A stretch of DNA of 64,000 nt from Maricaulis sp. (GTDB lineage Bacteria > Pseudomonadota > Alphaproteobacteria > Caulobacterales > Maricaulaceae), in the NCBI RefSeq assembly GCF_030149515.1, contig NZ_JASBRI010000012.1, positions 1 to 64,000 of the forward strand. The letters are read 5' to 3'. The translations under genes and the position numbers were made by a program. How positions within the stretch are numbered: position 1 is the first letter of the stretch; each line of letters starts with the position of its first letter. Under the pieces are notes generated by a model, which saw only the letters and a list, made by a program, of their open reading frames with translations, did no database searches and was not told the origin of the DNA. Of the stretch, positions 39,038 to 48,248 are shown piece by piece.

Positions 39038-41611
39038 ATGGTCCGACTGACCGCACTTGCCGGTGCGCTCGCCGCGATGACTTCGCTGGCACACGCCGAA
39101 CCGATCGAATTCTACCAGGTTGACGCCATGCCCTATGACGAGAGCGTCCCCGCGCCGGAGGACGTTCTGGGCTTCGGTGTCGGCGAGAGGCCGGTGCGGC
39201 ACGACCAGATGGTGACGTATCTTACCCAGCTGGCAGAGCTCTCCGACCGGATCACCGTGGAGACCATCGGGCATACCCACGAAGGCCGGCCCATCCTGTT
39301 CTTCGTGGTCACCTCGCCGGAGAACCACGCCCGGCTGGACGCGATTCGCGAAGCCCATCTCGCCCAGCTGGAACCGGGCGCCCAGCCGGCCGACTTGCCT
39401 GCCGTGGTCTGGCTCAATTACGGCGTCCACGGCGCCGAATCGGCCGGCATGGATGCGGCCATCCCCACCCTCTACCACTACGCCGCCGCGGAAGGCTTGG
39501 AGATCGAGGCCGATCTGCGCGAGGCGGTGATCCTGATCACGGCGATCTTCAATCCGGACGGCCATTCGCGCCGGGTCAATCATGTCGAGACGTTCGGCGG
39601 CACGGTGCCCGTCACCGATCCGGATCATGAACAGCACAATCTGTGGACCGAAGCGCGCACCAATCACTACTGGTTCGATCTCAACCGGCAATGGCTGTTG
39701 CAGACCCAGCCGGAAAGCCAAGCCTGGCTGAGGCAGTGGCATCGCTGGAAACCGATGGTCTCGGCCGATTTCCACGAAATGGGTACCGAGAGCACGTTCT
39801 ACTTCCACCCCGGCGAACCGCGCCGGCGCAATCCGCTGATCCCGGAACGCGCCCGCGAACTGACCCGCGGCATCGCCCAGCACCACATCAACTTCCTCGA
39901 CAGCGAGGCCCGGCTCTATACGTCAGAGGAAGGCTTCGACAACTTCTATGTCGGCAAGGGCTCGACCTATCCCCAGGTGAATGGCTCGCTGGGCATCCTG
40001 TTCGAGGTCGGCGCGGCACGCGGCGGCCTGATCGAGGCCGATCGCGGCCTGGTGCGCCATGCCGACAATGTGCGCACGCATTTTCGCACCTCGCTGACAA
40101 CCGTCTCCGGCGCCCTCGCCCAGCGCGACGAGATCGGCGCCTATCAGCGCCAGTTCTTCAATGATGCGATGCGCCAGGCGCGCAATGACGATGACCGGGC
40201 CTTCGTCTTCACCGCCGAAGGCGATCCGGTGCGGGCGGCCTTCTTCCTCGACCTGCTCGACCGCCACGATATCCGCGTCAACGCGCTGGCGCGCGATGTG
40301 GAGATCGACGAGCAGGCCTATCGTGCCGGAGAGGCCTATGTGGTCGAACTGGCCCAGCCGCAATACACGATGATCCGCTCCATCTTCGACCGCGTCACCG
40401 AATTCGAGGAGAATGTGTTCTACGACGTGTCCGGCTGGACCCTGCCGCTGGCTTACGATCTCGACTACGCGGCCCTGGGCGGACGGTTCAATGCCGGCCT
40501 GCTCGGCGAGGCGGTGGAGCCGGCCCCGATCGGCCGCGAGGCACCGGAGCCCTCCTCCTACGGCTATGTCCTGCGCTGGTCGGACTATTACGCCCCGCGC
40601 GCGCTCTATCGTCTGCTCGACAATGATATCCGCGTGCGCGTGGCCACCGAACCGGCGACCATTTCGACCCCCCAGGGCGATCTCGAATTCGGTCCCGGCG
40701 CCGTCTTCGTGCCGCTGGTCGGTCAGGAACTGGGCCGCCGCGCCATCCACGACCTGGTTGCCCGGGCGGCCACGGAAGACGGTGTGGCGGTCTATTCGGT
40801 CACCTCGGGATCGACGGCGGGCGGTTCGCCCGATCTGGGCGATTCCAGCGGTTTCCGCTCGGTCGAGCGACCGGAAGTGCTGCTTCTCTTCGGCGACGGA
40901 CTGACCAGCTATGATGCCGGCGAAGTCTGGCACCAGCTCGATCACCGCATGCATATCCCGGTGACATTGCGCCGCAAGGACGAGATCTCCGGGCTGGACT
41001 GGTCGCGTTACACCCACCTGGTCATCGTCGGCGGCGGAAATACGAGCCTTCCCGAGGCGGCGCGGGACCGCATCGCGCAGTGGATTCGCGAAGACGGCGG
41101 CATTCTCGTCGCCACGCGGCAGGCCGCCGAGATGGCCCAGGGCGCCTTCCTCGGGGTGGAAGCGGCCGAGGAGGAAGACGAAGCGGAAGCGGAACCGCTG
41201 GAACGCCGCAATTATGCCGACATGGCCATCGACGACGCCGAACACGTCATCGGCGGGGCCCTGTTCGCGGGCGATCTGGACACGACGCACCCGATCGGTT
41301 TCGGCTATGCTGACCGCTTCCTCGCGCTGCACCGCAACACCACGCTTACCCTGGAACGACCCGAGGACGACCCCTTCGCCGTGGTGGTGGAATATACCGA
41401 CGCCCCGCTGCTGTCGGGCTATGCCTCCCAGCGGCGCCGGGACGAGATCGGCGGCACGCCGGCCGTGGTGGCGCAGCGGCTGGGTTCGGGCACGGTGATC
41501 CTGTTCGCCGACAATCCGAACTTCCGCGCCACATATCGCGGCAACGAGAAAATGTTCATGAATGCCGTCTTCTTCGGCGGGCTGATCGATCGCGCCCGCG
41601 GCGATTACTGA
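39038..41611 (+). CDS. secreted M14 family zinc metallopeptidase
   Basis: The 857-residue protein has a signal peptide (cleavage near AHAEP). Residues about 55-360 form the M14 carboxypeptidase-like domain, with the zinc motif NYGVHGAESAG (HxxE type) and the third ligand in VSADFHEMGTES. The C-terminal part, about 590-850, has a glutamine-amidotransferase-like fold (LLLFGDGLTSYDAG and HLVIVGGGNTSLP), with an acidic linker EEEDEAEAE. It probably trims peptides in the periplasm. It sits upstream of two exported amidohydrolase-fold genes, but a strong terminator separates them. Confidence 0.9.
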   Translation: MVRLTALAGALAAMTSLAHAEPIEFYQVDAMPYDESVPAPEDVLGFGVGERPVRHDQMVTYLTQLAELSDRITVETIGHTHEGRPILFFVVTSPENHARLDAIREAHLAQLEPGAQPADLPAVVWLNYGVHGAESAGMDAAIPTLYHYAAAEGLEIEADLREAVILITAIFNPDGHSRRVNHVETFGGTVPVTDPDHEQHNLWTEARTNHYWFDLNRQWLLQTQPESQAWLRQWHRWKPMVSADFHEMGTESTFYFHPGEPRRRNPLIPERARELTRGIAQHHINFLDSEARLYTSEEGFDNFYVGKGSTYPQVNGSLGILFEVGAARGGLIEADRGLVRHADNVRTHFRTSLTTVSGALAQRDEIGAYQRQFFNDAMRQARNDDDRAFVFTAEGDPVRAAFFLDLLDRHDIRVNALARDVEIDEQAYRAGEAYVVELAQPQYTMIRSIFDRVTEFEENVFYDVSGWTLPLAYDLDYAALGGRFNAGLLGEAVEPAPIGREAPEPSSYGYVLRWSDYYAPRALYRLLDNDIRVRVATEPATISTPQGDLEFGPGAVFVPLVGQELGRRAIHDLVARAATEDGVAVYSVTSGSTAGGSPDLGDSSGFRSVERPEVLLLFGDGLTSYDAGEVWHQLDHRMHIPVTLRRKDEISGLDWSRYTHLVIVGGGNTSLPEAARDRIAQWIREDGGILVATRQAAEMAQGAFLGVEAAEEEDEAEAEPLERRNYADMAIDDAEHVIGGALFAGDLDTTHPIGFGYADRFLALHRNTTLTLERPEDDPFAVVVEYTDAPLLSGYASQRRRDEIGGTPAVVAQRLGSGTVILFADNPNFRATYRGNEKMFMNAVFFGGLIDRARGDY

Positions 41612-41617
41612 CAAGGC

Positions 41618-41645
41618 CGGCCGGCCCGGGTGTCCGGGCCGGCCG
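41618..41645 (+). terminator. terminator after the M14 peptidase gene
   Basis: A perfect 12-bp stem (CGGCCGGCCCGG at 41618-41629 with its complement at 41634-41645) and a GTGT loop are followed by TTTGT, seven bases past the stop codon. Confidence 0.85.
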
Positions 41646-41780
41646 TTTGTACCATTCAACAGGATTGGTGCCCGCGGACCGTCACACGATCGCCGCCGGT
41701 ATGCGTACGCGTCTGGAAATCCTGTTCGGCTGAACCTGCTGCCCAGGACGGTTTTCCCCGGCCATGTCCGGTTTCGTCAT

Positions 41781-41809
41781 TTGACGCTCGCCCACGAAGC
41801 GCGTTCAAT
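41781..41809 (+). promoter_or_regulatory. candidate promoter of the amidohydrolase pair
   Basis: TTGACG (41781-41786) and TTCAAT (41804-41809) have a 17-base spacer and lie 54 bases before the start of the first amidohydrolase gene, in a 217-base gap after the upstream terminator. Confidence 0.5.
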
Positions 41810-41862
41810 CGGCCCTCTTCGCCCGCCAGGGAGTGTCGGCGGGTGCCAATGGGGATATCGCA

Positions 41863-43305
41863 ATGAAACTGACAGCAAGCCTGCCAGCCGCAGCGGCATT
41901 GACCGCCGCGTTTGCGCTGGCCGCCTGCAATGGCGGTTCCGAACCGTCCGACAATGGCGGCACAAACGGATCCGATTCCGGCGACGGCGAGATCGTCCGG
42001 ATCAATCTGGATCCGTACCCGTCGACCTACCGGCCGCGCCCGAGCGGCGTCACCCTGATCCGTGGCGGCACCGTGCTCGACGGTGTAGGCGGACAGATCG
42101 ACAATGGCGACGTACTGATCGAGAACGGCCGGATCGCGGCCGTGGGAACCGGTCTGGAAGCGCCCGAAGGCGCCACGGTGATCGACGCGGCCGGCCGTTA
42201 TGTCACGCCCGGCATCATCGACATCCACTCGCATCTGGGCGTCTATCCCTCGCCCGGCGCCAATGCCCACAGCGACGGCAATGAGGCGACCGAACCGGTG
42301 ACCGCGGAAGTCTGGGCCGAACACTCGGTCTGGCCGCAGGACCCCGGCTTCGAACACGCCCTCGCCGGGGGTGTGACCACGCTGCACATCCTGCCCGGTT
42401 CGGCCAATCTGTTCGGCGGCCGCGGCATCACCCTGCGCAATGTGGCCGCACGCACCGTGCAGGAAATGAAGTTTCCCGATGCGCCCTACACCCTGAAAAT
42501 GGCCTGCGGCGAAAACCCGTCGCGCGTGTACGGCAACCGCGGCCGCTCGCCGGCGACCGACATGGGCAATATGGCCGGCTATCGGGCGTCCTGGATCCGG
42601 GCATCGGACTATCGCGACAGCTGGGAGGAATACTGGGCCGAGGCGGAAGCCGGCGAGGATGCCGATCCGCCGACCCAGGACCTGGAACTGGACACGCTGA
42701 TGGGTGTGCTGGAGGGCGAGATTCTGGTGCAGATGCACTGCTATCGCGCCGACCAGATGGCCCAGGTCATCGATATGTCGGAGGAGTTCGGCTATCAGGT
42801 CACGACCTTCCACCATGCGGTCGAAGCCTACAAGATCCCGGACCTCCTGGCCGAGGCGGGCTCGTGTGCCGCCGTGTGGGCCGATTGGGGCGGCTTCAAG
42901 ATGGAAGCCTATGACAGCGTTCGCGAAAACCTGGCCATGACGCACGCAAACGGCGCCTGTGCCATGATCCATTCCGACGACGACAACGGCATCCAGCGGC
43001 TGAACCAGGAAATCGCCAAGGCGCTCGGCGACGGCCGCCGCGCCGGTCTGGACATTTCCGAGGCGGAGGCCTGGAGCTGGGTGTCCTCCAATCCGGCGCA
43101 CGCGCTGGGTATCGGCGATCAGACGGGCGCCCTGCAGGAAGGCCTGCGCGCGGATATCGTCCTGTGGTCCGGCAATCCCTACTCCACCTACACACGGGCC
43201 GATCAGGTGTGGATCGACGGCGCACTCAGCTATGACCGCCGCAATGAAGACCTACAGCCCGTCCGCGACTTCATGCTCGGCCAGCCCGGCGAAGGAGAGC
43301 AGTAA
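41863..43305 (+). CDS. amidohydrolase family lipoprotein (metal-binding)
   Basis: The 480-residue product has a lipobox FALAAC (about residue 25) followed by a Gly/Asn/Ser-rich linker, so it is a periplasm-facing lipoprotein. The barrel carries the metal motif TPGIIDIHSHLGV (HxH), later QMHCYRAD and TFHHAVEAYK, and the aspartate in IHSDDDNG. Together these suit a metallo-amidohydrolase such as an imidazolonepropionase-like or dipeptide hydrolase. The substrate is unknown. GGGGA lies eight bases before the ATG at 41863. It overlaps the next, related gene by one base. Confidence 0.9.
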   Translation: MKLTASLPAAAALTAAFALAACNGGSEPSDNGGTNGSDSGDGEIVRINLDPYPSTYRPRPSGVTLIRGGTVLDGVGGQIDNGDVLIENGRIAAVGTGLEAPEGATVIDAAGRYVTPGIIDIHSHLGVYPSPGANAHSDGNEATEPVTAEVWAEHSVWPQDPGFEHALAGGVTTLHILPGSANLFGGRGITLRNVAARTVQEMKFPDAPYTLKMACGENPSRVYGNRGRSPATDMGNMAGYRASWIRASDYRDSWEEYWAEAEAGEDADPPTQDLELDTLMGVLEGEILVQMHCYRADQMAQVIDMSEEFGYQVTTFHHAVEAYKIPDLLAEAGSCAAVWADWGGFKMEAYDSVRENLAMTHANGACAMIHSDDDNGIQRLNQEIAKALGDGRRAGLDISEAEAWSWVSSNPAHALGIGDQTGALQEGLRADIVLWSGNPYSTYTRADQVWIDGALSYDRRNEDLQPVRDFMLGQPGEGEQ

Positions 43306-44576
43306 TGAGACAGCTGATTTCAGCCCTGGCGGTCGGCCTGACGCTCGCAGCGCCCGCCGCCGCCCAGACCTACGCCGTCACCAATGGCCGCGTGGTCACC
43401 AATACCGATAGTGGCATTCTGGAGAACGCGACGGTGGTCATTCGCGACGGCGATATCGTTGCGGTCGGTACGGGCGCAGACGTGCCCTCCGACGCCACGG
43501 TGATCGATGCCCAAGGCGGCTGGATCACACCCGGCCTCTTCGCTCCCTATTCCCAGCTTGGGCTGATCGAGGTCGCGCTGGAGGGGTCCACCACCGACCA
43601 CAGTGCCGGCGAAAGCCCGTTCTCCGTCGCGCTGGACGTGGCCGACGGCTTCAATCCGGCCGGTACGCACATCGCCTCCAACCGGATCGAAGGCCTCACC
43701 CGGGCGGCGCTGTTCCCGTCGACCGGACACAATATCTTTGCCGGCCACGGTGCGCTGATCGACACGTCCGGAGCCGCGGATTCCTTGTTCCAGAGCGGCA
43801 GTTTCGTCGTGGCTGACCTGTCGCAGTCCGGGGCCAGCGAAGCCGGCGGTTCGCGTCCGGCGGCCTGGGCCTATCTGGAAGCCGCCCTCGCCGATGCGCG
43901 CGGCTATCCGGGCCGTTTCGCCGGCGATCACGAAGGCGACGCGCTCAACCGGTTCGACGCGGCCGCATTGCTGCCGGTGGCACGCGGACGCATGCCACTG
44001 ATCTTGCAGGTCAACCGGGCGGCCGACATCCGCCGGGCAATCCGCTTCCAGGAAGACAATGCCCCGCTGCAGATCGTTATCGCCGGCGCAGCCGAAGCCT
44101 GGATCGTGGCCGACGAACTGGCCGAGGCCGGCATCCCGGCGATCATCGATCCGCTGCAGGACCTGCCGTCATCCTTCGATACGATCGGCTCCTCGCTGCA
44201 AAACGCCGCACGGCTCCACGCCGCCGGCGTGACGGTGGCCTATGCCACCCTCACCGCAGACGGGTATTTCAATGCACGCCTGCTGCCCCAGCATGCCGGC
44301 AATGCCGTGGCCAACGGCGTTGCCTGGAATGCGGCTTTCCGCGCCATCACCCTCACCCCGGCCGAAATCTTCGGCGTGGGCGACCGCTACGGCGCCCTGG
44401 CACCGGGTTATGCAGGCGATGTCGTGGTCTGGGATGGCGACCCGCTGGAAGTGATGAGCGCGCCGACGGCGATATTCATCGATGGCGAGCCGACGGAGAT
44501 GGAATCACGGCAGACCCGGCTGCGGGACCGTTACATCAATATCACGGACGACACGCCATTTGCCTATAGAGACTAG
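43305..44576 (+). CDS. exported amidohydrolase-fold protein lacking metal ligands
   Basis: This 423-residue protein has a signal peptide (cleavage near APAAAQT) and is clearly related to the preceding protein: the N-terminal beta-sandwich (VTNGRVVTNTDSGILENATVVI), ITPGL and the C-terminal VGDRYGALAPGYAGDVVVWDGDPLEV all match amidohydrolases. The HxH motif is replaced by APYSQLG, and the later histidine and aspartate positions read VNRAADI and YATLTADG. All metal ligands seem lost, so it may be a structural or regulatory partner. The start codon overlaps the upstream stop (TAATG), which supports joint expression. Confidence 0.87.
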   Translation: MRQLISALAVGLTLAAPAAAQTYAVTNGRVVTNTDSGILENATVVIRDGDIVAVGTGADVPSDATVIDAQGGWITPGLFAPYSQLGLIEVALEGSTTDHSAGESPFSVALDVADGFNPAGTHIASNRIEGLTRAALFPSTGHNIFAGHGALIDTSGAADSLFQSGSFVVADLSQSGASEAGGSRPAAWAYLEAALADARGYPGRFAGDHEGDALNRFDAAALLPVARGRMPLILQVNRAADIRRAIRFQEDNAPLQIVIAGAAEAWIVADELAEAGIPAIIDPLQDLPSSFDTIGSSLQNAARLHAAGVTVAYATLTADGYFNARLLPQHAGNAVANGVAWNAAFRAITLTPAEIFGVGDRYGALAPGYAGDVVVWDGDPLEVMSAPTAIFIDGEPTEMESRQTRLRDRYINITDDTPFAYRD

Positions 44577-44594
44577 GCTTTCAGCCCTGTTGCG

Positions 44595-44622
44595 TTGACA
44601 CAACGCAGCGTGTCCGTATTTT
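44595..44622 (+). promoter_or_regulatory. strong sigma-70-type promoter of the DEAD-box gene
   Basis: TTGACA (44595-44600) and TATTTT (44617-44622) lie 16 bases apart. The predicted transcript would start near 44629, about 60 bases before the helicase ATG, immediately before a GC-rich hairpin. Confidence 0.65.
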
Positions 44623-44633
44623 GCGCCCACCTG

Positions 44634-44658
44634 CGGCCGCGCCATAACGGCGCGGCCG
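44634..44658 (+). promoter_or_regulatory. 5'-UTR hairpin (or terminator) before the DEAD-box gene
   Basis: CGGCCGCGCC (44634-44643) and GGCGCGGCCG (44649-44658) form a perfect 10-bp stem and are followed by TACTTCTT. It may stop transcripts from the upstream amidohydrolase pair, or act as a leader structure of the helicase mRNA; the promoter placement makes both possible. Confidence 0.5.
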
Positions 44659-44688
44659 TACTTCTTAGTGTCTTGACCAAAGGACGCC

Positions 44689-46020
44689 ATGACGTTCGCC
44701 GAACTCGGACTGAGCCCGAAACTCCTCGAAGCCATTGAAGCGGCCGGCTATACCGAGCCGACCCCGATTCAGGCCGGCGCCATTCCGCCGGCCCTGGCCG
44801 GACGCGACGTCCTCGGCATCGCCCAGACGGGCACCGGCAAGACGGCCTCCTTCACCCTGCCGCTGATCGAACGCCTCTCGCGCGGACGCGCCAAGGCGCG
44901 CATGCCGCGCTCGCTGATCATCGCGCCCACGCGCGAACTGGCCGCCCAGGTGGCGGAGAATTTCGAGACCTATTCGAAAGGCCAGAAACTCTCCATGGCG
45001 CTGCTGATCGGTGGCGTCGCCTTCGGTCCCCAGGAAGAGATCCTCAACAAGGGCGCCGATGTGCTGATCGCGACGCCCGGCCGCCTACTGGACCATTTCG
45101 AGCGCGGCAAATTGCTGATGACGGGCGTGCAATTCCTCGTCGTCGACGAAGCTGACCGCATGCTGGACATGGGCTTCATCCCGGATCTGGAACGCATTTT
45201 CAACATGGTCCCGCCGCGCCGGCAGGTCTTGTTCTTCTCGGCCACGATGCCGAAGGAAATCAAGAGCCTGGTCGATCGTTTCCTGAACGATCCGGAACGT
45301 GTCGAAGTCGCCCGCCCGGCCACGACCGGCGCCAATATCAAGCAATTCCTGGTGCGTCTGAACTCCTCGGTTGCCAAGGACAAGCGTGCCGCCCTGCGCG
45401 CGGCGATGAATCGCGACGGCGTGAAGAACGGCATCATTTTCTGCAACCGCAAGCGCGACGTCGATATCGTGGCCCGCTCGCTGCAGCGCCACAGCTTTTC
45501 CGCCGCTCCGATCCACGGCGATCTGGACCAGTCAGCCCGCACCGCGACGCTGGCGGGCTTCAAGTCGGGCGAGCTGCGCTTCCTGGTCGCCAGCGATGTG
45601 GCAGCACGCGGACTGGACATTCCCGATGTCAGCCATGTCTTCAATTATGACACACCGCATCATGCGGACGATTATGTACACCGGATCGGCCGGACCGGAC
45701 GTGCCGGGAAGACGGGTGAATCCATTACCATTGCCACTCCCGCCGACGACAAGTCCCTGTCCGCAGTGCTGAAACTGATCCAGCAGGACATCCCCGAACT
45801 CGACCTGGCCGGGCTTCCTGCCAAGGAAGACAGCGCACCGCCGAAACGGTCGCGTAGCGCCCCCAAGGATAAAAAGCAGGAGACGAGGAGAGCCGGGACG
45901 GACGCGGGCGAGAAAAGCCGAAAGCCCTCGCGAAGATCGTCTTCCAAACCACAGAAACCCAAAGACAATGATGGTCCCGTTGTGGGTTTCGGCGACCACG
46001 TTCCCGATTTCATGACCTGA
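44689..46020 (+). CDS. DEAD-box ATP-dependent RNA helicase
   Basis: This is a 443-residue RNA helicase with PTPIQAGAIP, AQTGTGKTASF, PTRELAAQ, TPGRLLDHFERG, DEADRMLDMGF, SATMPKEI, ARGLDIPDVSH and HRIGRTGRAG. The C-terminal 70 or so residues are basic and disordered (Lys/Ser/Arg), ending in VPDFMT. It is a paralogue of the helicase at 8.9-10.2 kb. AAAGGA lies at good spacing before the ATG. The exact subfamily (RhlE or CsdA-like) is not clear. Confidence 0.95.
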   Translation: MTFAELGLSPKLLEAIEAAGYTEPTPIQAGAIPPALAGRDVLGIAQTGTGKTASFTLPLIERLSRGRAKARMPRSLIIAPTRELAAQVAENFETYSKGQKLSMALLIGGVAFGPQEEILNKGADVLIATPGRLLDHFERGKLLMTGVQFLVVDEADRMLDMGFIPDLERIFNMVPPRRQVLFFSATMPKEIKSLVDRFLNDPERVEVARPATTGANIKQFLVRLNSSVAKDKRAALRAAMNRDGVKNGIIFCNRKRDVDIVARSLQRHSFSAAPIHGDLDQSARTATLAGFKSGELRFLVASDVAARGLDIPDVSHVFNYDTPHHADDYVHRIGRTGRAGKTGESITIATPADDKSLSAVLKLIQQDIPELDLAGLPAKEDSAPPKRSRSAPKDKKQETRRAGTDAGEKSRKPSRRSSSKPQKPKDNDGPVVGFGDHVPDFMT

Positions 46021-46174
46021 CCGTCGCGGCGTCCACGCAGGCTTCGCTCACCTGCATTCAACCGCAGCTCTGTCATATTTGATGAGCAATTTTTACCTCT
46101 TCTTTTCCTTTCAGGGCTAGCGTTCCACGTAACGCAGGCAGGGACGGGTCGCCTGCCGAGAAAAGGACAGATTC

Positions 46175-47224
46175 GTGAACGGTCGACTGCTGGGCAATGA
46201 GGGGCGTGAGTTCGCGCACAAGGCGCTGGATCTCATGGAACAGTACGGCGTTCCGCCAACGCCGGAGAATTATGCTGTCTGGATCTGCTACGCCAGCGAC
46301 ACCAATCCAGAACTCTGCGAATCGGTGCGCCAGCACATCGAGACCGATCAGGCCTTCACCGACAATCTGAACGCCGACCTGTTCGAGCAGTACTTCCAGT
46401 GGAAGGCCATCCAGGACGCCATCCTGGAAAGCGGCGGCGCTATGTGCCGCGAGCTTGGTTCAGTCCAGCAGCAATTGCAGGATGCCGAACGCGACACGGC
46501 AGCCTACGGCAAGGCCCTGGAAGGCGCGACCAGCCAGCTGGACAACGCCCAGGACGCCGAAAGCATGCGCCGCCTGGTGGAATCCCTGGTCTCGGCCACG
46601 GCCCGCATGCAGGCCCGCAGCCAGGCTCTGGAAGACAAGCTGCAGGCGACCTCAAACGAAGTGACGCAATTGCGCTCGCACCTGGAGAAGGTGCGCCAGG
46701 AAGCCATGACCGATGCCCTTACCGGTATCGCCAACCGCAAGCGTTTCGACGAGACCCTGCGACGCGCCCGGCGCGAGGCAGAAACCAAGAAACAGCCGCT
46801 CAGCCTGGTCCTGTGCGATATCGACTTTTTCAAGCGCTTCAACGACACCTGGGGCCATCAGACCGGCGACCAGATCATCCGCTTTGTGGCCGGCTGCCTG
46901 ACCCGCCATTCCCAGGAGCATCACGTGGTCGCCCGCTATGGCGGCGAGGAATTCGGCATCGTGATGCCCAATACCGATGCCGGTACGGCCGCAGAGATTT
47001 CCGAACGCATCCGCAAGACCGTGGAATCGAAGAAGTTGCTGCGCAAATCGACCAATGAGGATTTGGGCAATATCACCGTCTCTCTGGGTGTTGCCACTTA
47101 TCGCGACGGCGAATCGATCGAGGAACTCATCGAGCGATCCGACGCCAATCTCTACAAGTCGAAGACGGAAGGCCGCAACCGGTCGACCACGGATACGCCT
47201 GGCGCCACCCGCGACGCCGCCTGA
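46175..47224 (+). CDS. diguanylate cyclase (GGDEF) with coiled-coil N-terminus
   Basis: The 349-residue protein makes cyclic di-GMP. Residues about 1-90 form a helical domain, residues about 93-175 a predicted coiled coil, and the rest a GGDEF domain with DALTGIANRKRFD, CDIDFFKRFNDTWGHQTGD and an active-site GGEEF (256-260). The inhibitory RxxD site is not present before GGEEF (QEHH occupies it). No membrane segment is seen. The start is GTG at 46175, preceded by AAAAGGA. Confidence 0.93.
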   Translation: MNGRLLGNEGREFAHKALDLMEQYGVPPTPENYAVWICYASDTNPELCESVRQHIETDQAFTDNLNADLFEQYFQWKAIQDAILESGGAMCRELGSVQQQLQDAERDTAAYGKALEGATSQLDNAQDAESMRRLVESLVSATARMQARSQALEDKLQATSNEVTQLRSHLEKVRQEAMTDALTGIANRKRFDETLRRARREAETKKQPLSLVLCDIDFFKRFNDTWGHQTGDQIIRFVAGCLTRHSQEHHVVARYGGEEFGIVMPNTDAGTAAEISERIRKTVESKKLLRKSTNEDLGNITVSLGVATYRDGESIEELIERSDANLYKSKTEGRNRSTTDTPGATRDAA

Positions 47225-47253
47225 GGCGGAGCCCAATCCAGTGGAATGAAGAA

Positions 47254-47278
47254 AGCCGTCCCCTCCGGGCGGCCTTTT
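47254..47278. terminator. terminator between the GGDEF and GST genes
   Basis: GCCGTCC (47255-47261) pairs with GGGCGGC (47267-47273, one G-U) and is followed by CTTTT on the plus strand. AAA lies on the other side, so it could serve both convergent transcripts. Confidence 0.5.
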
Positions 47279-47282
47279 CGTA

Positions 47283-47873
47283 TCAGCCGTCGGCCGGCGG
47301 CCGGGTTGCCTGGAAACTCGGCCGGGCCGACCAGGCCTCGGCCAGGGCCTGCAATTGCGGCCGGTTCTCGCGCCAATGGCTCTCCGGATAGCGGAAATCG
47401 AGATAGGACAGGGCCACTGCCATGGTCAGCGGTCCCTGCGCCATGGGATTGTCGACCTCCCCCATGCCCGCTTCCAGCTCGTCCAGCGCGCGCAGAATGC
47501 CGCGCTCGCGGCGGCCGATCCAGAAATCGGAGCGGATGCCTTCGTCGCGCACCATTTCCACCCGGCGCATCACGGTGAGATCGAGAAGGCCGTTGCCCAA
47601 CGCCTCCAGGCGCCGGTCATTCCAGTCGCGCGGCCACGGATCCCCGGCCTGTTCGGCAATGTAGTCGGCAATCAGCGCGCTTTCCGTGAGCGCCTGGCCG
47701 TCATCCATCATCAGACAGGGCACCCGGCCCAGCGGATTGGCGCTCAACAGGTCGGGATCGTCGTCGAAGGGATGCGCCTCCACCTCCTCCACCTGGCCGG
47801 CAAGCCCGAGCTCGCGCACCATGACGCGGCATTTTCGCGAATAGGGCGAGGTGGTGGAGATGATGAGTTTCAT
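47283..47873 (-). CDS. glutathione S-transferase family protein
   Basis: The 196-residue protein has the thioredoxin-like N-domain of GSTs, with TTSPYSRKCRVMVRELGL at the start. The glutathione-contact VPCLMMDDGQALTESALIADYI region follows, then an all-helical C-domain. The second conserved residue after S-P is Tyr-Ser, so the activity type is not certain. It is the last gene of the suf run, six bases after the sufA stop. Confidence 0.88.
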   Translation of the reverse strand: MKLIISTTSPYSRKCRVMVRELGLAGQVEEVEAHPFDDDPDLLSANPLGRVPCLMMDDGQALTESALIADYIAEQAGDPWPRDWNDRRLEALGNGLLDLTVMRRVEMVRDEGIRSDFWIGRRERGILRALDELEAGMGEVDNPMAQGPLTMAVALSYLDFRYPESHWRENRPQLQALAEAWSARPSFQATRPPADG

Positions 47874-47879
47874 GGCGCC

Positions 47880-48239
47880 TCAGATTTCCTTCACAGGAAC
47901 GATCGTCACGCTTTCCCCGCACCCGCAGGCATCGGTCTGGTTGGGGTTGTTGAAGACGAATTTCGCATGAAGCGGCGTGACTTCATAGTCTATCTGCGTA
48001 CCGAGCAAAAACAGCAGAGCTTTCGACTCCAGCACGATCTCCACGCCCTTGTCCTCGACGCGCTCGTCGAGCCCGTCCGGGGTGTCCACGTACTCCATCT
48101 CGTATTCCATGCCCGCACATCCGCCATTCTTCACGCCGACGCGCAGGAAGCCGGTTCCGCGCTGGGCCATGATGGCCTTGACGCGCTCGGCAGCGGCATC
48201 GGTCAGAGTGACGGCCTTAGGGCGTTCGCGTAGAGCCAT
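47880..48239 (-). CDS. sufA: Fe-S cluster carrier SufA (A-type, HesB/IscA family)
   Basis: SufA carries nascent Fe-S clusters from the SufBCD scaffold to target proteins. The 119-residue protein has the three conserved cysteines in NGGCAG and the DACGCGES motif near the end. Its place directly after sufT identifies it as the operon's A-type carrier. Eight codons precede the conserved VTLTDAAAERVKAI. Confidence 0.92.
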   Translation of the reverse strand: MALRERPKAVTLTDAAAERVKAIMAQRGTGFLRVGVKNGGCAGMEYEMEYVDTPDGLDERVEDKGVEIVLESKALLFLLGTQIDYEVTPLHAKFVFNNPNQTDACGCGESVTIVPVKEI

Positions 48240-48248
48240 AATTCGATC

